Shown here piece after piece: positions 52,073 through 60,965 of a stretch of DNA of 64,000 bases; the first letter of the stretch is position 1, and the number at the start of each line of letters is the position of its first letter. The notes beneath the pieces are model-generated. The model did no database searches. It had not been told where the DNA came from and saw only the letters and a program-made list of their open reading frames with translations. The DNA comes from Fibrobacterota bacterium (GTDB taxonomy: Bacteria > Fibrobacterota > Chitinivibrionia > Chitinivibrionales > Chitinispirillaceae): assembly GCA_023436205.1 (NCBI GenBank), contig JAEZKC010000059.1:124001-188000 (forward strand), in the 5' to 3' direction. Made by a program: the position numbers and the translations under genes.

Positions 52073-53521
52073 TCAGAAATTGCTTTTAAAAGATTCGAGC
52101 ACTTTGAAGAACACCTGACCGTGGAGCTTACCTGACAAGCTGCTCAGGACCGATCTCAGATCTCGAAGAAGGAGAGGTGGATTGTTTAACAACGAGTCAC
52201 TTCCCGTTATGAAATCCCAGTCAAGTTCCGGAATCCCTCCGTCTGCATCGGTAACGCCTTTGTTCTTCATCGCTTTCAGAAAGAGATCGGCAATGATACC
52301 GTACATGAAGGTTGTGGGGTGTACCGCATCCAAACTGAAGAGTCCACCGGCTTTTATGGCCGGTTTCTCTTCGGGTGATTTCATGGCAAGTTCAAGATAT
52401 CTGGTATCCAGAGTCGGTTCACCATCTTTTACCAGGTAAGAGGTGTTAGGGTTGCGTTGCAGCGCCTTTACTGCCGCATCGGGCCATTTGAAGGGGATTT
52501 TCCCCTCGTTGCGCCTGAATGCAATATCATCAAGCAAAGAACAGAAATCTATGACTTGCCAACCATTAGCTTTGGCGATTGTCTTAATGCTGTGGTTGTA
52601 ATAGTCAATAAATTCATCAATTAGTGAAACGTCTTCCCGTTTGAGATAGGGGTGCAACCAGGGGAGGAAGCTTGTGTCCCAAATCCATGGGCGGGTATAA
52701 TAGTCGTAATATTTGCCGCGCTTGCTTTTGGGGGGTGTTCCCCGGCTAACGGGGGGGATGGTGACATGGGGTACTGTAGCTATAAATACATTTTTAATGT
52801 TGAGTTCGCAGATGCTGGATGCCAGGTATTCAAGACTCTGTCTAAAATGTGTCGGAAGCCACAGGTTGCATTTTCTTTCATGTGGTTGTCTGTAAAGATC
52901 TTCCTCTTCAGAAACCTTAATTGACAATTCAATGATGGCACCCAGACAGTTATTGGCACCCAGGGAAATGATCAGGTTTTCAATGCCGCCATCTTCAGAT
53001 AACTCCCTTACTCTTTGAAGCTGTGTAACCGCTCTTCCATTATTGCACAGAGTTCGAATGGCTGCCCGGTACATGGGTTTTTCAGGAATTTGTCGGAAAA
53101 GCAGCCAGTTATCTTTAGGGGAATCTGTCTGGCTGCAGCAGGTTACTGAATCCAGTCGGTACGCTTCCTGCATAGTGTAGGAAAGAACAGCCTGATTATG
53201 ATAGCATTCACCGGGGCTTTCAAAGAGTTTTTCCCAATGTTCTTCAACATCCGCCAGATGCTTGTTTGTCTCCATGATCATGCGGGGAAAAGCATAAGAG
53301 GGGATTCCGTTTGGAAATTTCCCATGGAGCTTGTGAAGAAGAAATTCGATATTCAAGGGAAATCCCCCGGTAGTACCGTTGTCATTGTTGAAATACGGGT
53401 ATGTAAATCTTCCCCCGAGGGCTCTGGCGAGCATTGCGGGGTATGAAAGATCAGCCCTGTAAATGCTGCCGCTTGTAAATCCCATGGTAAGGGAGTCGCC
53501 TATGGCCACAAGTTTATGCAT
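52073..53521 (-). CDS. SGNH/GDSL hydrolase
   Basis: 482 aa, no signal peptide. Block I is VAIGDSLTMGF with Ser10, block III is ISLGANNCLG with Asn, and block V is LDAVHPTTF with Asp and His. The core is larger than usual with inserted segments. It probably hydrolyses an ester (lipid, acetyl or acylated sugar); substrate unknown. It overlaps the 3' end of the 7TM-DISM kinase gene by 8 bases, so the hydrolase is co-expressed with that sensor. Confidence 0.85.
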   Translation of the reverse strand: MHKLVAIGDSLTMGFTSGSIYRADLSYPAMLARALGGRFTYPYFNNDNGTTGGFPLNIEFLLHKLHGKFPNGIPSYAFPRMIMETNKHLADVEEHWEKLFESPGECYHNQAVLSYTMQEAYRLDSVTCCSQTDSPKDNWLLFRQIPEKPMYRAAIRTLCNNGRAVTQLQRVRELSEDGGIENLIISLGANNCLGAIIELSIKVSEEEDLYRQPHERKCNLWLPTHFRQSLEYLASSICELNIKNVFIATVPHVTIPPVSRGTPPKSKRGKYYDYYTRPWIWDTSFLPWLHPYLKREDVSLIDEFIDYYNHSIKTIAKANGWQVIDFCSLLDDIAFRRNEGKIPFKWPDAAVKALQRNPNTSYLVKDGEPTLDTRYLELAMKSPEEKPAIKAGGLFSLDAVHPTTFMYGIIADLFLKAMKNKGVTDADGGIPELDWDFITGSDSLLNNPPLLLRDLRSVLSSLSGKLHGQVFFKVLESFKSNF

Positions 53522-55970
53522 GGAGATTTGACTCTTTTTGGGGTGAAGTGGGGCAATTCTTCAGAATGTTGGAAATGGCGATTGACAAAGTCTCGATTTC
53601 AAAGGGTTTATCAATAATCTCGCTTATCCCCAGTTTTTTTGCTTCCAGGAGGTCAAGCGGGTCGCTGTAACCGGTGACGATGATGCCGGGGAGTTTGGGA
53701 TTTATGGACCTGAGTTCAGCGAATACCTCATGGCCTTTTTTCTTTGGCATGATCATATCCAGAACTGCAAGGTCGATTGCTGAGGGATTGTGTCTGTACC
53801 AGTCTATCGCCTCTTGTCCCTTGTTGAATGCTTCCACCGTGTATCCCATGTCTGTCAAAACTTCCTCGACCACTGCTATCACATCTTCATCATCATCGAC
53901 CAGTAAAATGGTGCCTTTACCGGACATAAACTGATTGCGGGTTTGGTTTTGAGATTGGATCGTGCCGGTCGGGGTAGGGAAATAGAGAGTGAAAATAGCT
54001 CCCTTTTCCTTTTCACTCACTACTTCGATACAGCCTTTATGGCTCTTTACTGCTCCATACACATTTGCGAGGCCAAGCCCTGTTCCCTTGCCTTTCTCCT
54101 TCGTGGTGAAAAAGGGCTCGAACAGATGTTCCATCGTTTCTTCATCCATTCCAATACCGCTATCTTCCACGGAGATGAAGTAGTAGGGACCAGGTTCAGC
54201 TTCGAATATTCTGAGGAAGGGTTTATCGCCTGTAAGTGTACAGTTTCCTCCGGAGAAGACGAGTTTTCCACCTTGGGGCATGGCATCGCGCGCATTCAGT
54301 GCAAGATTGAGAACTGCATTCTGTACCTGACTGTTATCCCCGATCAGAGTCATTGACGTTTTCAGGGTATTTTCAATGACTATGTTTTTATCGATGGAGT
54401 GCCTAAGAATATCAGCAACTTCCGCCACAACGGTTTTTAGATCAAATGGAATAGCTGTCTGGGTCGTTTTACTGGAAAAGTTAAGGAGTTTGGAGGTAAG
54501 GTCCTTGGCTTTTTGAGCAGCATCCATCATGCGGTCTGAATAGGAAACCAGAGTGGGATTATCTGAAAAGCGGCTCTTGATCAGCTGCGGATAGCCGAAA
54601 AAGGGCGTAAGCATATTTCTCAGGTCATGTGAAATTCCACTTATAAGCCGCCCGAGAGCTTCCATTTTCCGTGCATGGAACAGCTCCTCTTCAAGAGTGT
54701 TTTTCTGTTCTTGAAACTGTAAAGCCTGTTTGAGGTTTTTCAGTGCGACCAGCTGTGCTCTTTCTCGATCAAGTTTAATGAGTCGAATACGATCTGCCTG
54801 AGCTATTGAAAACAAAAGAACGGTGACTAGAGAGGAAATGTTTGGAACAAAATAAAGGAAACGGGAAAAGGGAAGGATGTTAAAACCGTACATGAAATTA
54901 TAAAGAAGTAGCCCTGCAACTGAAACTCCTGCAGCTTCTAAAAAGTAGATTGCTGGTCGGTATTTGGCTTTCAGAGGTGCAATGGCTGCAACAATTAGCG
55001 CTAGTGAGGGAATGATGTTCAAAAACACCAGAATTTTCTCTTTGTTTCTAAAATCAAGAAATGGCGAAATGAGGATCATGAAAGAGATGAAAATGCAGAT
55101 GCCGATAATGATTTTGTCAAGCCTTGGAGAGTATTTGTCCACTGCCAGGATAGAACGGGAGAAAAGGATGGCAAAGAGTGCCGAGGTGTAGTTTATTATA
55201 TGAAAGTAGTCAATTCCAGCTCTGCTGAATCCTGGAAAAATGTCTTCCAGCAGAAATCCGTAAACTGCCGCCATCTGTCCAATGGCAAAGGTGAACACGA
55301 AGAGGACATAATGAAGGTAGCTTTTATCATGAAGCTGAGGAAAGAGGAAAAGATGGTAAAGGGCGAGAAACAGCAGGGCTCCGAAGTACAATCCCAGAAA
55401 TGTTCGGAGCAGATTGTCGCTTTTATGCATCAGGCCCAGAGGTTTGATGAAAATGGGAATTGTAAGAGGCGTGCTGCTGGCAAGTCGCATAAAAATTGTA
55501 CTGTTTTTCATATTGTGAGGCAAATTGAACGCCGGATTGAGAAAGGGAAGAGCTCTATTTGTTCCTTGCAGAAGAAAACCGGATTGCTGATGACTGTAGT
55601 GACCGGAACTGTCGGAGCTGAAGAAGTCAATCTGGTGGATGCTGGGTACGGCAACTTCCAGAACTGCTGCTGAAGTGATTTCAGAACGGTTGGTTATGTT
55701 GACTTTTGCCCAGACTGATGATTCACAGAAGCCGAAAGCTGGTGTCTTCAGGTTTGATTTTTTGAAGCAGGAATCGGGAAGCATTCGAATCTGTTCAAAA
55801 GTCAAATGACCGGAAGTATCTTCGAAAAAAAGTACAGAAGAGCTGACAGACAGTTCTCTATCAAGATTTGAAATATCTATCGATTCTGAAGTAGCTCCAT
55901 ATATAGATGCTGCAATTAAAAGAAAAAACGGGAACAGTCTTTTGAGGGTGTTCTTCAGAGGAAAGTACAT
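53514..55970 (-). CDS. 7TM-DISM hybrid sensor histidine kinase with receiver
   Basis: 818 aa. A signal peptide (1-25) leads into a periplasmic DISMED2-type beta domain (about 30-165), seven transmembrane helices (about 185-385), a coiled coil, HisKA with LISGISHDLRNMLTPFFGY, HATPase with VEDSGIGMDEET and KGTGLGLANVYGAVKSHKG, and a receiver (about 690-810) with ILLVDDDEDV, AVLDMIMPKKKG and IIDKPFE. It probably senses carbohydrate-like or lipid ligands outside. It overlaps an SGNH hydrolase gene. Confidence 0.93.
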   Translation of the reverse strand: MYFPLKNTLKRLFPFFLLIAASIYGATSESIDISNLDRELSVSSSVLFFEDTSGHLTFEQIRMLPDSCFKKSNLKTPAFGFCESSVWAKVNITNRSEITSAAVLEVAVPSIHQIDFFSSDSSGHYSHQQSGFLLQGTNRALPFLNPAFNLPHNMKNSTIFMRLASSTPLTIPIFIKPLGLMHKSDNLLRTFLGLYFGALLFLALYHLFLFPQLHDKSYLHYVLFVFTFAIGQMAAVYGFLLEDIFPGFSRAGIDYFHIINYTSALFAILFSRSILAVDKYSPRLDKIIIGICIFISFMILISPFLDFRNKEKILVFLNIIPSLALIVAAIAPLKAKYRPAIYFLEAAGVSVAGLLLYNFMYGFNILPFSRFLYFVPNISSLVTVLLFSIAQADRIRLIKLDRERAQLVALKNLKQALQFQEQKNTLEEELFHARKMEALGRLISGISHDLRNMLTPFFGYPQLIKSRFSDNPTLVSYSDRMMDAAQKAKDLTSKLLNFSSKTTQTAIPFDLKTVVAEVADILRHSIDKNIVIENTLKTSMTLIGDNSQVQNAVLNLALNARDAMPQGGKLVFSGGNCTLTGDKPFLRIFEAEPGPYYFISVEDSGIGMDEETMEHLFEPFFTTKEKGKGTGLGLANVYGAVKSHKGCIEVVSEKEKGAIFTLYFPTPTGTIQSQNQTRNQFMSGKGTILLVDDDEDVIAVVEEVLTDMGYTVEAFNKGQEAIDWYRHNPSAIDLAVLDMIMPKKKGHEVFAELRSINPKLPGIIVTGYSDPLDLLEAKKLGISEIIDKPFEIETLSIAISNILKNCPTSPQKESNLHA

Positions 55971-56008
55971 AAATGTGTCGGTTTTTATGGGATACGCTAA
56001 CTGTGGCT

Positions 56009-56038
56009 ATAATATAATCATAGGCTTCTCGATTGCAA
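56009..56038 (-). promoter_or_regulatory. Candidate sigma-70-type promoter for the 7TM-DISM kinase gene
   Basis: On the minus strand TTGCAA (plus 56033-56038), an 18-base spacer and TATTAT (plus 56009-56014). It overlaps the T-run of the terminator that ends the beta-helix gene and would start transcription about 35 bases before ATG 55970. Confidence 0.45.
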
Positions 56039-56067
56039 AATAAAAAAGCACGGCTGGAAGCCGTGCT
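56036..56067 (-). terminator. Strong terminator of the beta-helix gene
   Basis: On the minus strand AGCACGGCT-TCC-AGCCGTGCT forms a 9-bp stem (plus 56047-56067) directly followed by a TTTTTATTTTG tract (plus 56036-56046). Confidence 0.88.
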
Positions 56068-56093
56068 CTGTGTAAGGACCGAATCGTTTGCAA

Positions 56094-57323
56094 TTACCCT
56101 AGAATGTTGAACATTTTGGTGAACTTGTCCCAGGGGCTGGTCGGATCAGCAATGGAGGGCTGATCGGGGTTTTCCTGCATCGGGTTTACTACCGAAGTTG
56201 CCGGATTCTGGGTTGAAGCAGGAGCGGCTGTGGCGGTAGCCGGTGCCGCACTCTCACCTCTTAACGGATGAGGGTATGCAAAGGGCGTGTAACCGGCTTT
56301 TCCGCTTGTGAAGTAGTCCCGGTTATGTTTGATATGTTCCCTGGTTTTGCCTCTGTCATTCACAAATGGAACGACATCTTTGCCATTAACCTTGTTGTTC
56401 CAAACATTCAGATCGCTGATCTGGTCTTTGGAGGGGTACTTTTCTCCTCTGACATTGAAGGAACGGTAGTTTTCAAGAACCAGAGGGCGAGTGAAATCAC
56501 CATTGAGTTCGTTGTCAAAGATGACTCCGGTTCCACCTCTTATATACATTCCCATGTAGCTGTGGCCGGAATTGACTTTGTTGCCATAGATCTCATAGGA
56601 ACGGCTTCCTCGTCCGTACTCCCAGTTCCCGTGAGCATCAATAGGATTTGTATTCTGATTTCCATCATTAATAGTGTTGTATCGGAACACATATTTTGAG
56701 CCGCGGTTGGAAGCGATTGAGTGGGAGTTTTTGACGTTTTTATGGGTGAAGACGTTGTCCTCAACGTAAACAGCGTCATCGGTCCCCAAGGATGCCGGTT
56801 TATTCCAGGAGGCATCATTGTCACCATACACTACGATGTCGGTTGGACGGTTTTCCTGGAACTCATTGTTGTCGATGACACCCTTTATGGGGCCATGAGT
56901 CTGGATCGCCCGTGTTCCGAAGTTCTTGAGGGTGCTGTGGTCGACTCTGAAGTCCAGAGGACGACTGGTGCGCAGCTGGACGCCGCCGCCGCCTTTGCCG
57001 CCGTCAAGAACAATATTGGTCAGTCTGAAGAAGCCTTCTGTCACAACATTGAAAAACCAGTCGAGTGCAGAGGGCTTTTTGAGAACGGTTCCCTTATCTC
57101 CGGAACCGGAAATGGTGATGCTTTTGTTTACATTGATGCGTGGACCTCTGAAATCAAAGTTTCCCTCGGGAATAACTACCGTGGCGTTTTCGGGTGCCTG
57201 GTCGATAGCTGCCTGAATGTCGGCTCTGCTTCCGCTTTTAGCCTCGATGGTGACAGCCTGTGAACTGACAGTAGCAAAGAGAACAGTTGCAATAGTAACA
57301 GATGCCAGAAAGCTGAGTCTCAT
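56094..57323 (-). CDS. Secreted right-handed beta-helix (pectate-lyase-like) protein
   Basis: 409 aa from ATG 57323, selected because AAAGGAG stands 5 bases upstream; a longer frame to 57407 has no such site. Signal peptide (1-24, ending SQA). The parallel beta-helix core begins SRADIQAAIDQAPENATVVI and continues with repeated asparagine-rich rungs (VDHSTLKNFGTRAIQTHG, GVIDNNEFQENRPTDIV). The C-terminal 75 residues are rich in Ala, Pro, Thr and Gln, a linker-like tail. Likely a polysaccharide lyase or esterase-type surface protein; catalytic residues are not evident. Strong terminator downstream. Confidence 0.75.
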   Translation of the reverse strand: MRLSFLASVTIATVLFATVSSQAVTIEAKSGSRADIQAAIDQAPENATVVIPEGNFDFRGPRINVNKSITISGSGDKGTVLKKPSALDWFFNVVTEGFFRLTNIVLDGGKGGGGVQLRTSRPLDFRVDHSTLKNFGTRAIQTHGPIKGVIDNNEFQENRPTDIVVYGDNDASWNKPASLGTDDAVYVEDNVFTHKNVKNSHSIASNRGSKYVFRYNTINDGNQNTNPIDAHGNWEYGRGSRSYEIYGNKVNSGHSYMGMYIRGGTGVIFDNELNGDFTRPLVLENYRSFNVRGEKYPSKDQISDLNVWNNKVNGKDVVPFVNDRGKTREHIKHNRDYFTSGKAGYTPFAYPHPLRGESAAPATATAAPASTQNPATSVVNPMQENPDQPSIADPTSPWDKFTKMFNILG

Positions 57324-57727
57324 TTTTACTCCTTTAGTGTTAGAAAAAATGTTGCTTTTGCGTTCCAGAATCATCTCCTTTGTTAAATGAATGGTAGGGT
57401 GGCACAAGCTACCCTGAAAAAGAGAGAATGAATTCGTCCGTTTTAGGAAATTATTGAACCAAGGCTCCTGCCGAGTGTTGCCGTTTTTTCTTGCACCCTT
57501 GTTTTTTTATCAATTAGAGCCGTTTTAAGCGGCTAACTTGAAGATGAAAAAAAGTTGGTGTTTTGAAGAACTGATGTGCGAAAAGAGATATTTGTTTACA
57601 ATGATATTTACATATCTATTCCACATGACAATTTATCGCTTGCAGATTGGTAAAAATGTCCAAGTTTTGCATCAGAGGTGGCATATCCGTTGCTCACCTA
57701 TTCCTGATGAATACTGGAAGGAGTCTG
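57324..57727. other. Divergent intergenic region between the beta-helix and tolC genes
   Basis: 404 bases. It contains a hairpin in the 5' leader of the minus-strand gene (AGGGT-G-GC-ACAA-GC-T-ACCCT, 57396-57415), another short stem AGCCG...CGGCT (57518-57534) and AT-rich runs. Promoters for both genes must lie here, but I cannot pick a convincing -35/-10 pair. No gene is supported. Confidence 0.5.
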
Positions 57728-59032
57728 ATGAAAAAGATCAGCTTATTGTTTTTGCTTTTAGCGCTGATTTCTGTTTCAGTGGCCCAGGATTCCACCCGGG
57801 TCTTTACACTTGATGAATGTGTGCGCAGCGCAATAGAAAACTCTCCCCAGGCAGCACAGATCAGGGCTCAGCAGAACCAGACGCTTACTGGCATTCTCAC
57901 CTCTTTAAGCCCCGTACTTCCATATGTAAGTCTTTCCTCCCGCTGGAACCGCTCCGGTCCCCAGGCGGCTTCCATTGTCGATGTGCCCGGCGGTGAGCCG
58001 ATTATCACTCAGGAGCCTTTTGCAGACAATGTCCAGGCGAGTGTCAGTGTGGTGCAAAATCTGCTTGATTTGGCCTCTTTTGCCCAGATAGGGCAGATTC
58101 CTCAAATTGATAATTTGGCTTCCGAACAGTATCTGCAGTCCATCGCAGATTTGGCCTTTCAGGTAAAAGAACAGTATTATAACCTGATAGTCCTCTACAA
58201 CAATTTAAGCGTGAGCGATGCTGCACTGGAGCAGATTCGCCAGCAAGCGGAAATCGCGCGGGAACAGTTCAGACTCGGGGTAATCGCCAGACCCGAACTG
58301 CTTCGGGTGGAAGTAGCGCTTCTTCAACGCCAGGTGGAGCGGGTAAACGCCTTGGCGGCGCTGGTTAACGGTAGAAGGGCGCTGGCGAATCTTATCGGTT
58401 CAGATTATCCGGTCAGAATCGATACCTCTGTATCTTTTCCAGATACACTAAAACCACTCCCGCCTCCTGAAGTCTTTAATAAGCTCGTTCTGGAGCGCAA
58501 TCCTTCTTATCTGATTTCGGCAACCAACCTGAAGTTACAGGAAACTGCAGAAACGGTTTCCAAGTTGCGAATAGTGCCATCGGTTAATGGCTCATTCACC
58601 TATGGCTACTCTTCTCCAGACTGGTTTACTCAATGGCAGGATAATGACTTTTGGCAATTGGGTGTGGAGTTGAGCTGGAGTATCTTCGAGCGGCTTTCCT
58701 GGTATGCTCAGGTCAGGGAAGCGTCTGCGCAGACTCAGATTGTTAAAGCCAATGTGGATATTACCAGAAACAATGTCATCCTACAGATGAATCAGGCCTA
58801 TGCCAGTCTGGTGGCGGCCAGGGAAGCTCTGGTTTTGGTGCCGCAACTTCTGGAGCAGGCAAACGAGGAACAGCGGCTTACGGGTGAGCAGTTCAGACTG
58901 GGAGCGGCATCTTCGCTTGATTTTCTGCAGAGTCAGTTAACCTTTATACAGGCTCAGCAGCAGGCTGTTCAGGTACTTGTCAATTACCATCTTGCCCAGG
59001 CTCAGATTCAGCAGCTTCTGGGTGAATGGTAG
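57728..59032 (+). CDS. TolC-family outer-membrane efflux protein
   Basis: 434 aa from ATG 57728, with AAGGAG 5 bases upstream; a longer frame from 57647 has no ribosome site. Signal peptide (1-20, ending SVAQ). Two structural repeats, each with FTLDECVRSAIENSP or the matching second half, long helical periplasmic tunnel segments and AREQFRLGVIARPELLRVEV / GEQFRLGAASSLDFLQSQL, the typical FRLG motif of TolC. It forms the outer-membrane channel for the export operon that follows. Confidence 0.93.
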   Translation: MKKISLLFLLLALISVSVAQDSTRVFTLDECVRSAIENSPQAAQIRAQQNQTLTGILTSLSPVLPYVSLSSRWNRSGPQAASIVDVPGGEPIITQEPFADNVQASVSVVQNLLDLASFAQIGQIPQIDNLASEQYLQSIADLAFQVKEQYYNLIVLYNNLSVSDAALEQIRQQAEIAREQFRLGVIARPELLRVEVALLQRQVERVNALAALVNGRRALANLIGSDYPVRIDTSVSFPDTLKPLPPPEVFNKLVLERNPSYLISATNLKLQETAETVSKLRIVPSVNGSFTYGYSSPDWFTQWQDNDFWQLGVELSWSIFERLSWYAQVREASAQTQIVKANVDITRNNVILQMNQAYASLVAAREALVLVPQLLEQANEEQRLTGEQFRLGAASSLDFLQSQLTFIQAQQQAVQVLVNYHLAQAQIQQLLGEW

Positions 59033-59045
59033 ATTCGGGGTTACA

Positions 59046-60206
59046 GTGACAAAACGTCGTAGAAATATTCTTATCGTACTTGGGGCCGCGGTTGTTCTGC
59101 TCATCTTTTTAGCAACATTTATAGGGCGGGAGCGCAGTTCCAGGGTGCAGCTTGCGGAAGTGGTTCTTGGACGACTGGTTTCCACGGTTTCTGCCTCGGG
59201 GGTGGTCAGGCCTGCAACGGAGGTCCAGATTTCTTCCAATATTCCCGGCACCATAGAGCGTCTTCCGGTTTCTGAAGGGGATACCGTTAAAGAGGGAGAA
59301 CTGCTGGTGCAGCTTGAGCAGCAGGAATACCAGGCTGCCTTGTCCAGGGCTCAGGCCGCTCTCGATCTTGCACAGGCTGCATTGACTCAGAGCAGAGCCC
59401 AGTTTGAAAGGGCAGAGCAGCTTTTTGAGCAGGAACTCATCTCCCGGCAGCAGTTCGAAGCCGCGCAAACACAATTTCTCACCGATCAGGCCAGGGTCAG
59501 AGAGGCACAGGCCAGTGTCCAGCAGGCCAGGCGGCAGCTGGAGCAAACTACCATTACTTCTCCCATCACCGGAACAATTACCGATTTGAATGCCGAGGCA
59601 GGGGAGCAGGTAATCACTGGGTCCACCAATATTCCTGGTACGGTGCTTATGGTGGTTTCCGACCTTTCGGAGATGCAGGTTCAGGCTCAAGTCAGTGAAG
59701 CCGAGGTGGCAAGGATAAATAAGGGGCAGTCTGCAGTTATTGAAGTGGAGGCTTTTCCGGGGAGAACCTTTGAAGGCGAGGTGCAGGAGGTTGGTTATTC
59801 ACCACAGCAGCAGGACCCCACCGCTCAGGGGGCAGTCAATTACAGCGTGCGGGTGGGATTCCAGGACACCGTTTCTGCACTTAAGCCCGGTATGACCGCC
59901 TATGTGGATATAATCACCGCTCGGGCAGACAGCGTACTCATGGTCCCCATTCAGGCGGTGCTGACTCGTCCGGTCGAACAGCTTTCTCCCGATTTCAGGC
60001 CTCAGGGGGCGCAGCCCGGTGATGAGGTTCAGGCGGTGTTTGTGTATGAGAACGGAGTGGCATATCTGGTGCCTGTCAAAACCGGGATCGCGGGTGAGGA
60101 GTTTATAGAGATAGTGTCCGGTTTGCAGAGAGGTCAGGAGGTGATCACCGGGCCTTTTGAGGTGCTGAGGGAGTTGCAGGCGGGAGATCGGGTAGTTGGG
60201 GGGTAG
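59046..60206 (+). CDS. HlyD/RND-type periplasmic adaptor
   Basis: 386 aa from GTG 59046, preceded by GGGG; an earlier in-frame start at 58977 lies inside tolC and is rejected. One membrane helix (about 7-25), then a barrel-sandwich hybrid domain with a long helical hairpin (AALSRAQAALDLAQAALTQS, QARRQLEQTTITSPITGTI) and a C-terminal beta-barrel. It bridges the inner-membrane ABC transporter and TolC. 13 bases after tolC. Confidence 0.9.
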   Translation: MTKRRRNILIVLGAAVVLLIFLATFIGRERSSRVQLAEVVLGRLVSTVSASGVVRPATEVQISSNIPGTIERLPVSEGDTVKEGELLVQLEQQEYQAALSRAQAALDLAQAALTQSRAQFERAEQLFEQELISRQQFEAAQTQFLTDQARVREAQASVQQARRQLEQTTITSPITGTITDLNAEAGEQVITGSTNIPGTVLMVVSDLSEMQVQAQVSEAEVARINKGQSAVIEVEAFPGRTFEGEVQEVGYSPQQQDPTAQGAVNYSVRVGFQDTVSALKPGMTAYVDIITARADSVLMVPIQAVLTRPVEQLSPDFRPQGAQPGDEVQAVFVYENGVAYLVPVKTGIAGEEFIEIVSGLQRGQEVITGPFEVLRELQAGDRVVGG

Positions 60207-60281
60207 AGGCCAGAAGCCAGAGACCAGTGTACCGTCCTGAATTATTACTCTGAATTCATAAATCTTCTCATCGGAAATCTT
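60207..60281. repeat. Short degenerate direct-repeat segment in the operon gap
   Basis: The 75-base gap between adaptor and ATPase contains AGGCCAGAAGCCAGAGACCAG-type near-repeats (CCAGA three times within 60209-60230) and then TCCTGAATT, TCTGAATTC (60236-60256). Such CCAGA/TGAATT patches are intergenic repeats in some bacterial genomes; here only one copy is visible. Confidence 0.4.
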
Positions 60282-60965
60282 TTGCTTATAGAACTTCAGC
60301 ATATAACCAAACTTTACCGCATGGGGGGAGCGGATGTAGCGGCCGCCCGGGATATTTCCCTGTCCATAGGCAAGGGGGAGTATGTATCCATTATGGGGCC
60401 ATCGGGATCGGGTAAATCCACACTTATGAATATCATCGGTTGTCTGGATGTGCCAAGCAGCGGTTCATATCTGCTCAAGGGTGCATCAGTGTCTGGAATG
60501 GATGACGATCAGCTGGCGCAGGTTCGAAACAGAAGTATCGGGTTTGTTTTTCAGACTTTCAATTTACTTTCTGCTGAATCGGCTCTTCACAATGTGGAGC
60601 TCCCCATGCTTTATGCCGGAGTGTCGGTGGCTCGCAGGAGGGAGTTGGCGTTACAGGCATTGACATCGGTGGGGCTTTCTCATCGGGCTCTCCATAAACC
60701 TATGGAGATGTCCGGGGGTGAGCGTCAACGGGTGGCCATCGCCAGAGCCCTGGTAAATGATCCCCCCATTATACTCGCCGACGAACCTACCGGAAATCTG
60801 GACAGCGCAACCGGAAAAGAGATACTCAGGATTTTCACCGATCTTAACCAGAATGGGAAAACCATCATACTGGTTACACATGATCAGAACGTGGCGGCGC
60901 ATGCTCGTCGGATTGTACACATTCGGGATGGCATGGTGGAAAGTGACCGGGAGGTTGAACAATGA
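60282..60965 (+). CDS. MacB/LolD-type ABC transporter ATPase
   Basis: 227 aa from TTG 60282. Walker A GPSGSGKST, signature MSGGERQRVAIARAL, Walker B IILADEPTGNLD and the H-loop LVTHD are all present. It energises export by the partner permease, with which it overlaps by 4 bases (ATGA). The substrate could be a drug, a lipoprotein or a peptide; the TolC and adaptor in the same operon favour export across both membranes. Confidence 0.95.
   Translation: MLIELQHITKLYRMGGADVAAARDISLSIGKGEYVSIMGPSGSGKSTLMNIIGCLDVPSSGSYLLKGASVSGMDDDQLAQVRNRSIGFVFQTFNLLSAESALHNVELPMLYAGVSVARRRELALQALTSVGLSHRALHKPMEMSGGERQRVAIARALVNDPPIILADEPTGNLDSATGKEILRIFTDLNQNGKTIILVTHDQNVAAHARRIVHIRDGMVESDREVEQ

Noticed and set aside
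57396..57415. Hairpin in the beta-helix gene leader as a riboswitch
   Set aside because: It is a short stem with a 4-base loop and no terminator or sequestered ribosome site; too little for a riboswitch call.
57538..57813. Plus-strand ORF of 91 codons before tolC
   Set aside because: It has no ribosome site, overlaps the tolC signal peptide in another frame and has no family signature.
58977..59045. Longer start for the HlyD-type adaptor
   Set aside because: It lies inside the tolC gene and would place non-hydrophobic residues before the membrane helix.
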